64,000 bases of DNA from Mesobacterium_A sp034670065. Its GTDB lineage: Bacteria > Pseudomonadota > Alphaproteobacteria > Rhodobacterales > Rhodobacteraceae. The notes under the pieces are model-generated. The model was not told the DNA's origin and made no database searches. It saw only the letters and a list, made by a program, of their open reading frames with translations. Shown piece after piece: positions 1-9,358 of the stretch; within the stretch, counting starts at the first letter, position 1; every line of letters starts with the position of its first letter. Made by a program: the position numbers and the translations under genes. The DNA lies in assembly GCA_034670065.1 (NCBI GenBank), contig JAXMOG010000001.1:930001-994000 (forward strand), read 5' to 3'.

Positions 1-1151
1 TCTGCGTTTTCTTCGCCCTCTGGCGGCGCATAGACATCATTCCACAACAAGATCTGTGAAGCGGCATCACCGAACTCTTTGCGCGCCATGGGGTCAATGA
101 CGAACCCGGTGCCCAAAATCACAAAATCTGCATCGTAAAACGTTCCGTCAGCAAAATGCACACGCGCGCCCGTTCCCAGTGGTTCGATCCGCGTGGTGGC
201 CTTGCCAAAGTGGAAGTATGCGTTGGGGTGTCGGCTGACACGCAGCGTCGATCCGCGCGGAGATGGGGTCTGGGTGGCAAAGCTGTATTGCATGAAGCGC
301 CAGCGCCATTCATCCGGCAAGGCGGCATAACCCGCAGTGAAACCAAAACTGCCAATCCCCATCATCTTGTTGATCGTCGGCATTTCCTTGCGGCGAACGA
401 GATGCCTTACCTCGGCGGCCCCGTGCTCCAATGCTTCGGCAGAGTTATCGACTGCGGACGCACCAACCCCGATCACCGCGACACGCTTGCCTTTCAGTTT
501 GTCGAAATCAATTTCGTCGGCACTATGCGCCCAAAGATCACGCGGCAGGTCTTTGACAAAGCCGGGAATATTCGGCCCGCCGGTCCCATCGCGCCCGGTG
601 GCAAAGACCAGTTTTCGGGTGAGGACTTCACCAGATTGCGCGCCCGACAGTGTGAGCCTTAGCAAATCGCCTTCGGGTTCAACCCGATCCACAGAGACAT
701 TGTTTTCAATCGGGATGCTTAATGCAGACCGATACCAGCGCAGGTAGTCCACCCACATGGTACGCGGTATTTTATCCAGCTCTTCCCAAGCGACCACGCC
801 GAATTGTGCCCGATACCACGCTTGAAACGTCAGCGCGCCATGACCAAAGGCAGGCCCTGTCAGAGTTTTGGGGGAGCGCAAGGTTTCCATACGCGCATAG
901 TCAAGCCACGGACCTTCAAATCCGGCTTCTGAGCGGTCAAAAATACGGACGTTGTCGATGCCGCCGGTGGTCAGGGCAAGCCATGCCACCATGCCACACA
1001 TGCCCCCGCCAATGATAATGACATCTGCGACCCCATCCTTTGGCGGCACCCATTGTTTACCGGGATAGCACAAGAGGGCGAGATCATCTTTGACACGGGT
1101 CTGGAGACATTCCAAACCCTGTAGGTCAATTGAGGACATATCTTGGTTCAT
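1..1151 (-). CDS. FAD/NAD(P)-dependent oxidoreductase (flavoprotein monooxygenase-like), C-terminus beyond the edge
   Basis: An open frame runs from an ATG at 1151 leftward off the window, with 383 codons visible. It has an N-terminal dinucleotide-binding motif (VIIIGGGMCGMVAWLAL, about residues 44-60) and a second Rossmann motif mid-protein (RVAVIGVGASAVDNS), then an ILGTGF stretch near the edge. Two GxGxxG motifs plus ATG (FATGRDG) fit the FAD and NAD(P) sites of the flavin-monooxygenase/thioredoxin-reductase-like superfamily. It is divergent from the LysR gene at 1338, which may regulate it. An in-frame ATG at 1139 is an alternative start. The substrate cannot be told from sequence. Confidence 0.8.
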   Translation of the reverse strand, partial: MNQDMSSIDLQGLECLQTRVKDDLALLCYPGKQWVPPKDGVADVIIIGGGMCGMVAWLALTTGGIDNVRIFDRSEAGFEGPWLDYARMETLRSPKTLTGPAFGHGALTFQAWYRAQFGVVAWEELDKIPRTMWVDYLRWYRSALSIPIENNVSVDRVEPEGDLLRLTLSGAQSGEVLTRKLVFATGRDGTGGPNIPGFVKDLPRDLWAHSADEIDFDKLKGKRVAVIGVGASAVDNSAEALEHGAAEVRHLVRRKEMPTINKMMGIGSFGFTAGYAALPDEWRWRFMQYSFATQTPSPRGSTLRVSRHPNAYFHFGKATTRIEPLGTGARVHFADGTFYDADFVILGTGFVIDPMARKEFGDAASQILLWNDVYAPPEGEENA

Positions 1152-1337
1152 TACGACGTTTTTCCAAAAGAGCCACTGTACGATCTGTCAGCAGTGAGTT
1201 CCGTTCATGTGGCGACCTGAATTCCGCTTTCGGAAAATTACCCGCCGAAGCACTTACCAACCGCTGCGCAGCTTGCTATGCTTTTGAGGCATACTAGAGC
1301 AACGATGATGCTTTTATGTAATGATGGGATTTTTAAT

Positions 1338-2276
1338 ATGTCAACAACGAATAATGGTCGGCCTGACATTCGCTCAATGGAGGCATTCGCAGCTGTGGTA
1401 AAATGCGGCTCAATGACTGCGGCTGCACAAAAAATGTCCGTTGGCCAACCCGCCATTACACGCATGATCCGGGATTTGGAGGAGCGAGTCGGTTTTAAGC
1501 TGTTCAACAGGAACGGGCCCAAAATCTCTCTTTCCGACAAAGGAATCAAATTTTACGAAGAGTCTCAGAGGGTTATGGCCAACCTGTCACATCTGACAGA
1601 AAGGGCTCATGCCATACGGGATGAAAAGATTCCGGCTATTGATATAGTTGCCACGCCGACAATGTCTGCGGGTCTGGTTGGCCCTGTCTTGGCCCGTGTC
1701 TCTGATATTTTGCCTGATTTCGTATATATCGAGACGACAACCTCTGCGCGCGTCATGCATTCTTTGCGTCAACGCACTGCAGATCTTGGGTTCTCTGCCT
1801 ATTCCAACGACATGGACCAGCTGCGGTGCCTTGCAAAGTTTGACTCCAGCGTTGTTGCTGTTGTCCAGAAAGGCAGCCGGTTTGACACGGAAGACCCGGT
1901 TCCACTTTCGGCATTTGAGTCTGAGAGAACAGCAACCATTTGTGGCGGCTATCAAATCCGCGATGCAATCAATAAGACCTTTGAACGCCACTCTATCTCA
2001 ATAAAATCAGAGACGTCGACCAACTCATCCTTGAGTGCTGCGATGGCAGCTCGGGCTGGATTGGGCATTGCGCTTTGTGATCCCGTGACCGCAATTGGGA
2101 TCCCTGTAGAAGGCGCGTCCGTTCGTCCACTGTCGGTTCCAATCAGTTATGACTGGGGGTTGTTTGCGAATGCAGATGTGGTTTTGGGCGACCAATTCGA
2201 ACGGCTGATAGACGCCTGCACAATCGAAAGTGAACAAATAGTAAGCAAAGTTCAAAAACTCTATCAAAGGTCTTAA
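1338..2276 (+). CDS. LysR-family transcriptional regulator
   Basis: The product is 312 residues, normal for LysR. The N-terminal winged helix-turn-helix is clear (SMEAFAAVVKCGSMTAAAQK followed by SVGQPAITRMIRDLEERVG), and an effector-binding domain follows. I chose ATG 1338 because the HTH then begins about 14 residues in; the open frame extends upstream to 1278 but that part is unlike the family. It is divergent from the flavoprotein, sharing the 186-base gap 1152-1337, and convergent with the TRAP genes. The usual LysR role is activation of a divergent gene in response to a small metabolite, here unknown. Confidence 0.9.
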   Translation: MSTTNNGRPDIRSMEAFAAVVKCGSMTAAAQKMSVGQPAITRMIRDLEERVGFKLFNRNGPKISLSDKGIKFYEESQRVMANLSHLTERAHAIRDEKIPAIDIVATPTMSAGLVGPVLARVSDILPDFVYIETTTSARVMHSLRQRTADLGFSAYSNDMDQLRCLAKFDSSVVAVVQKGSRFDTEDPVPLSAFESERTATICGGYQIRDAINKTFERHSISIKSETSTNSSLSAAMAARAGLGIALCDPVTAIGIPVEGASVRPLSVPISYDWGLFANADVVLGDQFERLIDACTIESEQIVSKVQKLYQRS

Positions 2277-2392
2277 ATCTGGGCTGTCTGAAACCGTCTG
2301 GGCTATCGAAAACCAATGTCGGCCAATCGGAGCAGAACACGCTTGCGCTGCGTCTGCTCCGACTGGTCAACAGTAGTTGGACAGCTTCAACG

Positions 2393-3793
2393 TCAGACCT
2401 GTGAAGGCAACCAAAGCACGATGGATGGGAAGGCAACGAGCAGTCCGATTGTCACAGCATCCGCGATGAAAAATGGTGTCACCCCTTTGAACACATCCTG
2501 AACGCTCAGATCATCACGAACACCTGCGACAACGAAGCAGTTCAAACCAATGGGAGGGGTTATCAGGCAAAACTCTGCCATTTTCACCACCAGGATACCA
2601 AACCAGATCGCACACATTGGCCCGGACATTCCAAAGGTCGCATCGGCAGCTGAGACGGTCTCTCCACCATTCAAAGCCATCACTGCAGGATAGACCACAG
2701 GCAGCGTCAGCAACAGCATTCCAATGGCATCCATGAACATACCCAACACGGCATAAGCCAGAAGGATGCAGATCAAAATCAGCATTGGCGACATGGTCAG
2801 TGAGGTGATCCAATCTGAAAACGCAGATGGCAATTCAGCAAAACCAAGAAACCGAACATAGACCAGCACACCCCAGATGATCGTAAAGATCATCACACTC
2901 AGCTTGGCCGTTTCAAGCAGCGCATCCTTCAACTCGTTCCACCGCATCCCTTGATAGAGAGCCATCAGAAAGACGATGAAGGCCCCGATTGCGCCGCCTT
3001 CGGTGGGCGTTCCCCAGGCGTCACCACCGAATGGGTTGTAGACAAACAGGATAATGGTGGCGACGACGAATAGGATCGGCAAGGCCGGTGGCAGAGACGC
3101 AAAACGTTCGCGCCAGGTAAAGCCACTGACGGGCGGACCAAAGCCTTTGATCGTGACGGCCATACCGATGATCAGCAAACCGTAAATCACAGCCGAGAAT
3201 GCCCCCGGAATGAAGCCCGCCAGAAGCAGCTTGCCCACGTCTTGTTCAACAATAATCGCGTAGATCACCAGAATGGCAGAAGGCGGTATCAAGGAGGCCA
3301 AGGTGCCCCCCGCAGCAACAACACCGGCGGCAAAACGTTTGTCGTAGCCGATCTTCAGCATTTCAGGAATTGCGATCCGCGCAAAGACAGCTGAAGTGGC
3401 AACCGAGGCCCCCGAGACGGCAGCAAACCCTGCGGTCGCAAACACGGTCGAAACAGCCAACCCACCTGGCACCCAGGCAAGCCACCGCTTTGCCGCTTCG
3501 AACAGGGCCTTGGTCAAGCCAGCATAATACGCAAGATAACCGATCAGGATAAAGGTCGGGATCAGGCTGAGGGCCTGCGAAGAGACCTTGGAATGAGGCA
3601 CCTGCCCTGCTGTTTTAACGGCGATGGTCATCGCCTTTGCAAACCGCGATGGATCGTAGCCAAACTTTGCCCAGAAAATCCAGATCAGTCCGATCATTCC
3701 AGCCAACCCGGCGGCAAAAGCAACACGCATGCCCAATACGACCAGAACAAGCATACCGCCTGATACGATCAGGCCGATATCAATAGGTTCCAT
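2393..3793 (-). CDS. dctM: TRAP transporter large permease, DctM
   Basis: A 466-residue, very hydrophobic protein with the many membrane helices of the DctM/SiaM subunit. Family-typical stretches include GASVATSAVFARIAIPEM and GMFMDAIGMLLLTLPVVYP. This subunit forms the sodium-coupled channel of TRAP importers, which take up organic acids captured by a periplasmic binding protein. It is last in the order dctB-dctD-dctP-dctQ-dctM, 11 bases after dctQ. The cargo is not evident; C4-dicarboxylates are only one possibility. Confidence 0.95.
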   Translation of the reverse strand: MEPIDIGLIVSGGMLVLVVLGMRVAFAAGLAGMIGLIWIFWAKFGYDPSRFAKAMTIAVKTAGQVPHSKVSSQALSLIPTFILIGYLAYYAGLTKALFEAAKRWLAWVPGGLAVSTVFATAGFAAVSGASVATSAVFARIAIPEMLKIGYDKRFAAGVVAAGGTLASLIPPSAILVIYAIIVEQDVGKLLLAGFIPGAFSAVIYGLLIIGMAVTIKGFGPPVSGFTWRERFASLPPALPILFVVATIILFVYNPFGGDAWGTPTEGGAIGAFIVFLMALYQGMRWNELKDALLETAKLSVMIFTIIWGVLVYVRFLGFAELPSAFSDWITSLTMSPMLILICILLAYAVLGMFMDAIGMLLLTLPVVYPAVMALNGGETVSAADATFGMSGPMCAIWFGILVVKMAEFCLITPPIGLNCFVVAGVRDDLSVQDVFKGVTPFFIADAVTIGLLVAFPSIVLWLPSQV

Positions 3794-3804
3794 TTTCTTT
3801 TACC

Positions 3805-4437
3805 TCAGTTGTCTAGGCTCGAGACATGCTCGGCCTCCATCGCAGCCTGCGTGGCTGCATCTGCGATCAGGGGAACCGCCACGGGGGTTTCTTCGTTCAG
3901 GAAAAATGCGCGCCCATAGGCCCAAATTTGCAAGCTCAACCGCAGTGTCAGCACCGAAAAAGCAATGGGTGCCAACAGCTTGGCTGGCCACAATGGCAGC
4001 GAAATATCCATCGAACTGTCGCGGCTCCATAAGGGTGCGGCAAAGTCAAAGCTGCGCGCGAAATGCGCCCAACTGCCCCACACCATCAGCACCATCAAAA
4101 TCAGGATTGCCAAAGTTGTGATGATCTCGACCAGATAGAGTGTTCGGCCTTTCAGCGCGCCTACGACCATGTCCATTCGAATATGGCCACCATCCCGCTG
4201 GGTGAAGGAAATCCCCATGAACGCGATCAGCGGCATCGCCTGCTCGATCCAATCCACATATCCCGGCAAGGGTTGGTTGAAGAAATTTCGCCCACTGACG
4301 GAGGCCACCGCCAGCAACATCAGAGAAAACACAGCAAGCCCGCTGATCAGGGCCAGAATTCCTTCCACTCGGTAAAGACGCGCATCAATTTTGCTGAGAA
4401 GGCTGTCGTCAGACAACACAAGAGAGGATCCTGCCAT
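3805..4437 (-). CDS. dctQ: TRAP transporter small permease, DctQ
   Basis: A 210-residue protein with four hydrophobic helices, matching the DctQ subunit that pairs with DctM. The stretch NQPLPGYVDWIEQAMPLIAF resembles the conserved DctQ region around the second helix. It lies between dctP and dctM. The gap to dctP contains a strong hairpin that could reduce read-through into the two membrane-subunit genes. Confidence 0.93.
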   Translation of the reverse strand: MAGSSLVLSDDSLLSKIDARLYRVEGILALISGLAVFSLMLLAVASVSGRNFFNQPLPGYVDWIEQAMPLIAFMGISFTQRDGGHIRMDMVVGALKGRTLYLVEIITTLAILILMVLMVWGSWAHFARSFDFAAPLWSRDSSMDISLPLWPAKLLAPIAFSVLTLRLSLQIWAYGRAFFLNEETPVAVPLIADAATQAAMEAEHVSSLDN

Positions 4438-4477
4438 GGCGGATTTCCTTCAGGTTCTGTGATGTGAAAAAGAAAGG

Positions 4478-4506
4478 CCCTGCACCAAGCCGATCTTGGT
4501 GCAGGG
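4478..4506 (-). terminator. Hairpin between dctP and dctQ (partial terminator)
   Basis: CCCTGCACCAAG and its exact complement CTTGGTGCAGGG (12-base arms) enclose a 5-base loop. Read on the minus strand the stem is followed by a T-rich run (CCTTTCTTTTT). It lies 9 bases after the dctP stop and before dctQ, so it is best read as an attenuating terminator that favours binding-protein mRNA. Confidence 0.75.
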
Positions 4507-4514
4507 TGTGAGGA

Positions 4515-5525
4515 TCAGTTGGCCTCAGCGATCATCCCGGTCACAAGATCATAGAGTTCCTGCGCCGGAAGACCCCGTGCTGTGTTGTCGGCGATCCATG
4601 CAGCAGCGGCTGGAGCGGCGGCGGCTTCTTTAAAGGCTGCGATTTCTTCGTCAGAGAAGGTTACGCTTTCAATTCCGCGCGCTTCCAGCTCTGGGCCCCA
4701 CGCAACCATCGTGTTGTTTTCATAGGTGTCTAAATAGTGGTCGAGCGCTTCATCGATCGAGCCCAACAACGCCGCGCGGTGCTCATCGGACAGGTCGTTC
4801 AGCGCATCGGTATTTGCCACAACCGGGCAGTTTACCGTGCCGGGGTTCAGGTTGGTGGTCCACCATGTGCCGTTTTCAATTGTACCGAATGACATATGCG
4901 CATGCGGCGCAAAGGCGACGGCCTTGACGATGCCGCTGTCCATGGCCTGACGAACCTCGGAGGCTGACATGGAGGTTGGAACCGCGCCGATGGTGTCCAT
5001 CGCCGCTCCGATCCCGCCCGTGGCACGTACGCTCAGACCTTCGAAGTCAGCAAGACTTTGCGGCGCATCACCTACACCAACCAGATTGTATTGCGGCAGC
5101 GGGGACGGCATCAGCAGAGTGGCATTCCACCGTGCGAGGTCTTTTTGAACGGCCGGATGCTGATAAACAGCCATCGACAGCTCAACCTCTTGCTCCAGCG
5201 AAGACACGCCAAGGAACGGCAGCTCAAGGACCGTGATCGATGGGTTCTTGTCACGGTGATAGCCAGCGCAGAACTGAGCCATTTCAAACGCACCAATGGA
5301 AATCCCATCGAGGTTTTCTTTGTTCTTCGATAGACCGCCGTAGCTGATGTTCATCGTGAAATCGCCGTTGGTCTTTTCGCTGACCAGTTCGGCCAGCCGT
5401 TCAACATGTTCGGTGAAGGCGCGGCGTTTGCCCCACAACGATACATTCCACTCGGTGGCCATAGCCTCGGATGCGAAAGCCAAGGATAGAGCAGCGACAG
5501 CGGTTCTGTTGAGATATTTGCGCAC
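4515..5525 (-). CDS. dctP: TRAP transporter periplasmic substrate-binding protein, DctP family
   Basis: The start is a GTG at 5525 preceded by a strong GGAGGAAACACC ribosome-binding site, giving 336 residues. The open frame runs further upstream to 5777 but would read through the end of dctD. A signal peptide is visible (VRKYLNRTAVAALSLAFASEAMA). The mature protein begins TEWNVSLWGKRRAFTEHVERL and continues in the DctP fold (LDGISIGAFEMAQF, VLELPFLG, LSVRATGG). It captures the solute in the periplasm and delivers it to DctQM. The expected substrate-carboxylate-binding arginine is probably that in LSVRATGG. Confidence 0.93.
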   Translation of the reverse strand: MRKYLNRTAVAALSLAFASEAMATEWNVSLWGKRRAFTEHVERLAELVSEKTNGDFTMNISYGGLSKNKENLDGISIGAFEMAQFCAGYHRDKNPSITVLELPFLGVSSLEQEVELSMAVYQHPAVQKDLARWNATLLMPSPLPQYNLVGVGDAPQSLADFEGLSVRATGGIGAAMDTIGAVPTSMSASEVRQAMDSGIVKAVAFAPHAHMSFGTIENGTWWTTNLNPGTVNCPVVANTDALNDLSDEHRAALLGSIDEALDHYLDTYENNTMVAWGPELEARGIESVTFSDEEIAAFKEAAAAPAAAAWIADNTARGLPAQELYDLVTGMIAEAN

Positions 5526-5622
5526 GGTGTTTCCTCCCGAATACATGCGGATAATCATGGCGCAATTATTGGGGACAGGCTGGACGCTGCCTATGAAGGA
5601 AAACGCACGCGGTATTTGCAAT

Positions 5623-5644
5623 GCCCTGCGGATTTCCGCAGGGC
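5623..5644 (-). terminator. Hairpin between dctD and dctP
   Basis: GCCCTGCGG and CCGCAGGGC form a 9-base stem with a 4-base loop, 8 bases after the dctD stop. No clear T run follows on the minus strand, so it may be a stabilising or pausing hairpin rather than a terminator. It separates the regulatory genes dctBD from the transport genes. Confidence 0.5.
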
Positions 5645-5652
5645 GCCAGATA

Positions 5653-6993
5653 CTATAACAAGGCGTCTTTATCGAGGCCCAGTTTGACGATCTTTTCGTT
5701 AAGCGTGCGTCGTCCGATGCCCAGTGCATCGGCTGTTTCGTCCATCCGGCCTTTGTTGGCCTTGATGGCTTTTCCAATCAATTCACGCTCAAAAGCGGCA
5801 ACCGCTTCGCGCAGCGTGTCGGGAACATCGCTTAGAAGTTGGTCAGCCCGGATAGCATCTGCAAATGTCCCTGCGCCGCGTCGCGAGGATAAAACCCGCC
5901 GCTCACAGGCATTTCGCAATTCGCGGACATTCCCAGGCCAATCATGCGCCAGCAGTGCGGCCAAGTCTTCCTGCGTGATGGATGGCGGGGAGACTTCATA
6001 AAGACGGGCGTAGTCTTCCAGAAAATGAGCAGCCAGCAAGGTCAGATCATCCCGCCGACACCGCAACGGGGGAATATTCAGGATCAGCGTATTGATCCGA
6101 AACAGCAAATCTTGGCGAAACCGGTTTTCCTGAACCGCCAATGACATGTCCTGATTGGAAGCCGATATCACCCGGAAACTGACTGGCACAGGATGTTGCG
6201 CGCCGACTGGCAGAATGGTTTTGTCCTCGATCACCCGCAGTAATTTGGCCTGTACTGCGGGCGGGCAAGCACCGATTTCGTCCAGAAACAACGTGCCACC
6301 GGACGCGGCCATCAACCGGCCACTGGCCGCGCCCAGCGCACCGAACATGTCGGCCTCAAACGTATCCGCAGACAATGTTGCACAGTTCAGGGCCAGAAAC
6401 GGCGTGTCAGGATCAGCGCTCAGGTCATGCAGGGCACGGGCGACCAGTTCTTTGCCAGTGCCCGTTTCCCCTTCGATAAATATCGGCGCGGCGGTATCGG
6501 CAAGATCCAGAATATCACGCCGTAGGTTGGCGACCTCTTTGGTTTCCCCCAGCAGCACACGATCCAGGCCAGACAGTTTGCTCAATCGTTCTTTCAGACG
6601 CGAATTGCTTTTCTTTATGCGGTTCTGAACGGCCGCATTCTTCAGGATCGCCAGCAAGCGCCGTGGTTCATAGGGTTTTTCCACAAAACTATAGGCACCG
6701 TCCTGAATGGCCTGCACCGCCAACGGGATATCGCCATGGGCAGAAATCAGGATTAGCGGCGGTGTCAGATTTGAGTTCAGGCTTTTGAGCAGTTCTAGCC
6801 CAGACATGCCGGGCATCCGCATGTCAGATAGGATCACATCCGGCATTAGAACACTCAGCCGATCGGCAACCTGTTCGGCACGGGACAACGCCTCCGCCTG
6901 CCAACCCGCAGCTTCCAGAAGCTCGACAAGCGACATGCGCATGGATTTGTCGTCATCGACAACAAGAACACGAAACTGATCAGCGTTGGTCAT
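5653..6993 (-). CDS. dctD: NtrC/DctD-family response regulator lacking the GAFTGA loop
   Basis: The 446 residues comprise a receiver domain (phospho-acceptor Asp in SDMRMPGM, about residue 56, and KP in EKPYE), an AAA+ domain (Walker A GETGTGKE, Walker B GGTLFLDEIG) and a Fis-type HTH (TADALGIGRRTLNEKI). In sigma-54 activators a GAFTGA motif follows ELFG; here the text is DMFGALGAASG and the loop is deleted. The GAFTGA loop contacts sigma-54 in known activators. In Rhodobacter capsulatus, NtrC lacks it and works with the housekeeping sigma factor, so this protein probably does likewise. It overlaps dctB by 4 bases and probably controls dctPQM. Confidence 0.9.
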   Translation of the reverse strand: MTNADQFRVLVVDDDKSMRMSLVELLEAAGWQAEALSRAEQVADRLSVLMPDVILSDMRMPGMSGLELLKSLNSNLTPPLILISAHGDIPLAVQAIQDGAYSFVEKPYEPRRLLAILKNAAVQNRIKKSNSRLKERLSKLSGLDRVLLGETKEVANLRRDILDLADTAAPIFIEGETGTGKELVARALHDLSADPDTPFLALNCATLSADTFEADMFGALGAASGRLMAASGGTLFLDEIGACPPAVQAKLLRVIEDKTILPVGAQHPVPVSFRVISASNQDMSLAVQENRFRQDLLFRINTLILNIPPLRCRRDDLTLLAAHFLEDYARLYEVSPPSITQEDLAALLAHDWPGNVRELRNACERRVLSSRRGAGTFADAIRADQLLSDVPDTLREAVAAFERELIGKAIKANKGRMDETADALGIGRRTLNEKIVKLGLDKDALL

Positions 6994-8714
6994 GGCGCGT
7001 CCTCTGTGTCGGCATCGGGAAAGGTGACAATAAACTCTGCGCCGCCGCCTTCGATATTGCTGGCTGTCATCGTCCCGCCGTGATCCTTGATGATGCTCGC
7101 AGAGATCGCCAGCCCCAACCCCATGCCGCGTCCACTTTCACGGGTCGAGACAAAGGGTTCTTGCAGATCGCCCAGCGTTGCTTTGCCCAGACCGTGGCCA
7201 TTGTCGCTGATGCGGAACCACGGTTGTGAGTCTGAACCACCAATGGAAATCTCAACTTTCGGTGTGTCACTTTCCTCAACCGCATCAATGGCATTGCGCA
7301 AAAGGTTGGTTGCGACCTGTTCGATACGCAGGCTGCTTCCGCGCACCATCACAGGGTTGGACGGAAAGTCAGTTTCGATCTCTACCTGAAACTCAGCCAC
7401 ATTCGGAGCAACCAGTGCAAGCGAGGTGCGCATCGCTTCTCGCAGGTCGACGTCTTGAAATTCCTCTTGTTCAGAACGCGCAAAGAATTTCAGCTGACGG
7501 GTGATCCGCTCCATACGCTCGACCAAGCCGCCCAGCTTGCCTGTCAGCCCGGTCACTGCTGGCGTCGTGATTTCGGCGGCGGCCAAATGGTTACGCATGG
7601 CGGCGATGGGTTGTCCCAATTCATGTGTGACCGAAGCCGAAAGCTGCCCCAACGCGGCAAGGCGGCTGGCCCTTTCCAGCTCGCGCTCGGTGCGTTTCAA
7701 GCGCCGCTCGGCCGTATTGCGTTCGGCAATCTCAATCGCCAATTGCTCATTGGCTTGTCGCAGCTTGACCTCTTCCTCTTCAGAGTGTCGCAGCGCGATA
7801 GCCACCCGTCGCGCCCGCTGTATCTGGAAGATGATCAACGCAAGCCCGGCCAACAACACCGCTGAAACCGTAACCAACCAACTGCGTGCAACCGCCCGGT
7901 CATCGCTGGCAAAGTAATGAAGCGTCCAGTCATGAGGCGTGGTGTTTGCGACCAAATGCAAACGCTCATTCCCCCCAATTTTTGCACGCTGCGCCGAAGT
8001 TACCGACCAATCAAGAGGGTCAAGAACTTGCCCAGGGAACTGTCGCGCCGCCTCTATCTGCGCCCGTTGATCATCGGTCAATTCCGTCAAAACACGATAC
8101 CGCCAATCAGACTCAGACGCCAACAAGACAACTCCGTCCTTATTGGACAGAAAGACCTGCTCGCCAGAGCTACGCCAGCTGTGCTCCAGCAGCGAAAACC
8201 CGATTTTTATGGCAATCACTCCACGAATGCCCCCTTGGCTGTCACGCACGGCATCAGCAATGAAATAACCGGGCAATCCCGTGGTTGTGCCGATTGCATA
8301 GAACCGGCCCTGCTGCCCGGTCAGAGCTTGCTGAAAATAGGGCCGGAACGCGTAGTTTTGACCGACAAAACTGCCCGCTTCAGCATGGTTTGAAGCGGCA
8401 ATTGTCAGCCCGGTCGCATCCATCAGGTAGATCGCATCAAGCCCGGCTTGCGCCGCAAAACTTTCCAGCCTCAGGTTAAGGTTTTGCACCGTTCCGCCCT
8501 GAACCGTTTCGATCACAAACGGATCGCGCGACAGCACATATGTCAGATGCGAAAACCGTTCGAATTCAGTGTCCACCGTGCTTTGGTAGAGGGTCAGCCG
8601 TCCTTCGGCCTTTGCCAGTTCTTCAGAGACAAAATAGCCGTATGACACCCTGAAAATGCCAACGGCCACGACGATTGCCACCAAGATCGAGAATATAACT
8701 TGCAAGGTCCGCAT
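6990..8714 (-). CDS. dctB: DctB-type sensor histidine kinase
   Basis: A 574-residue membrane kinase. An N-terminal helix (residues about 5-25) is followed by a periplasmic Cache-like sensor of about 250 residues and a second helix (WLVTVSAVLLAGLALIIFQI). A coiled coil leads to the HisKA box with the phospho-histidine (GQLSASVTHELGQPIAAM). The ATPase domain has N (NLLRNAIDAV), G1 (ISDNGHGLG) and G2 (GRGMGLGLAIS) boxes. Coupled to dctD by a 4-base overlap, it should phosphorylate DctD in response to the TRAP cargo or a related solute. Confidence 0.93.
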   Translation of the reverse strand: MRTLQVIFSILVAIVVAVGIFRVSYGYFVSEELAKAEGRLTLYQSTVDTEFERFSHLTYVLSRDPFVIETVQGGTVQNLNLRLESFAAQAGLDAIYLMDATGLTIAASNHAEAGSFVGQNYAFRPYFQQALTGQQGRFYAIGTTTGLPGYFIADAVRDSQGGIRGVIAIKIGFSLLEHSWRSSGEQVFLSNKDGVVLLASESDWRYRVLTELTDDQRAQIEAARQFPGQVLDPLDWSVTSAQRAKIGGNERLHLVANTTPHDWTLHYFASDDRAVARSWLVTVSAVLLAGLALIIFQIQRARRVAIALRHSEEEEVKLRQANEQLAIEIAERNTAERRLKRTERELERASRLAALGQLSASVTHELGQPIAAMRNHLAAAEITTPAVTGLTGKLGGLVERMERITRQLKFFARSEQEEFQDVDLREAMRTSLALVAPNVAEFQVEIETDFPSNPVMVRGSSLRIEQVATNLLRNAIDAVEESDTPKVEISIGGSDSQPWFRISDNGHGLGKATLGDLQEPFVSTRESGRGMGLGLAISASIIKDHGGTMTASNIEGGGAEFIVTFPDADTEDAP

Positions 8715-8855
8715 ACGATCCGATTGGCCTCAATCAGCTCTAAACGCAAGAAATAAGTCGCCGACACGCAGCCCTTTCGTTCCGTGACTTTCCTGTGTTG
8801 CGGTTAGTGTCACTGCGTGCCGACGTCTACTGGAGTTGAAATGGAAGCAATACGC

Positions 8856-9251
8856 CTAGGCTGCCGTGTCCCATTTACAGGCAACCCGAAAGGTCACCAT
8901 CAAGGCCACGATTTGAATGACCATGAAGAACACATTGTCGAGGTCCGGGTTCAAATTGGTCATCACGGTCATGGCAATGGCAAGCGGTGCTGCGACAAGG
9001 TTCAAAACGCGACTAATTCCAGAGCGGAGTAAAAGAGACAGGAGCGCCATCAAGATCGGAAACTCGGCCATCAGACCGCCGACCAGCATCAGTCCTTCGG
9101 TGACAACGACACCATCAATTACTCCAGACATCACTTGTTCAAGCATTCCCGGCCGGCCCAATTCATGCATGTCTCGCGCAAATAAATTGAGCATGTAGAA
9201 GATCCACAGCGAAGATAGCATCAAGTGAGGGCTAAGGTTTCGGTTCCACAT
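8856..9251 (-). CDS. Small four-helix membrane protein, possibly DUF6326 family
   Basis: 131 residues with about four hydrophobic segments (LMLSSLWIFYMLNLFA, VVVTEGLMLVGGLM, ILMALLSLLL, VFFMVIQIVALMVTF). From memory it resembles the DUF6326 family of unknown function; I cannot confirm this. It is divergent from the LysR gene at 9359 across 107 bases, suggesting control by that regulator. No catalytic motif is seen. Confidence 0.7.
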   Translation of the reverse strand: MWNRNLSPHLMLSSLWIFYMLNLFARDMHELGRPGMLEQVMSGVIDGVVVTEGLMLVGGLMAEFPILMALLSLLLRSGISRVLNLVAAPLAIAMTVMTNLNPDLDNVFFMVIQIVALMVTFRVACKWDTAA

Positions 9252-9358
9252 TTTTCAGTCTCCGTTCAGAAATCAGACAATTCTTGTTGGAGACGCAATG
9301 CCATATGAAAAATTCAATGCATATTGCCGAAAAACAGCTTTGCTATATACACAAATAG

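Noticed and set aside
5526..5652. Sigma-54 promoter before dctP
   Set aside because: No GG-N10-GC pair with proper context was found; the region is mainly a perfect hairpin.
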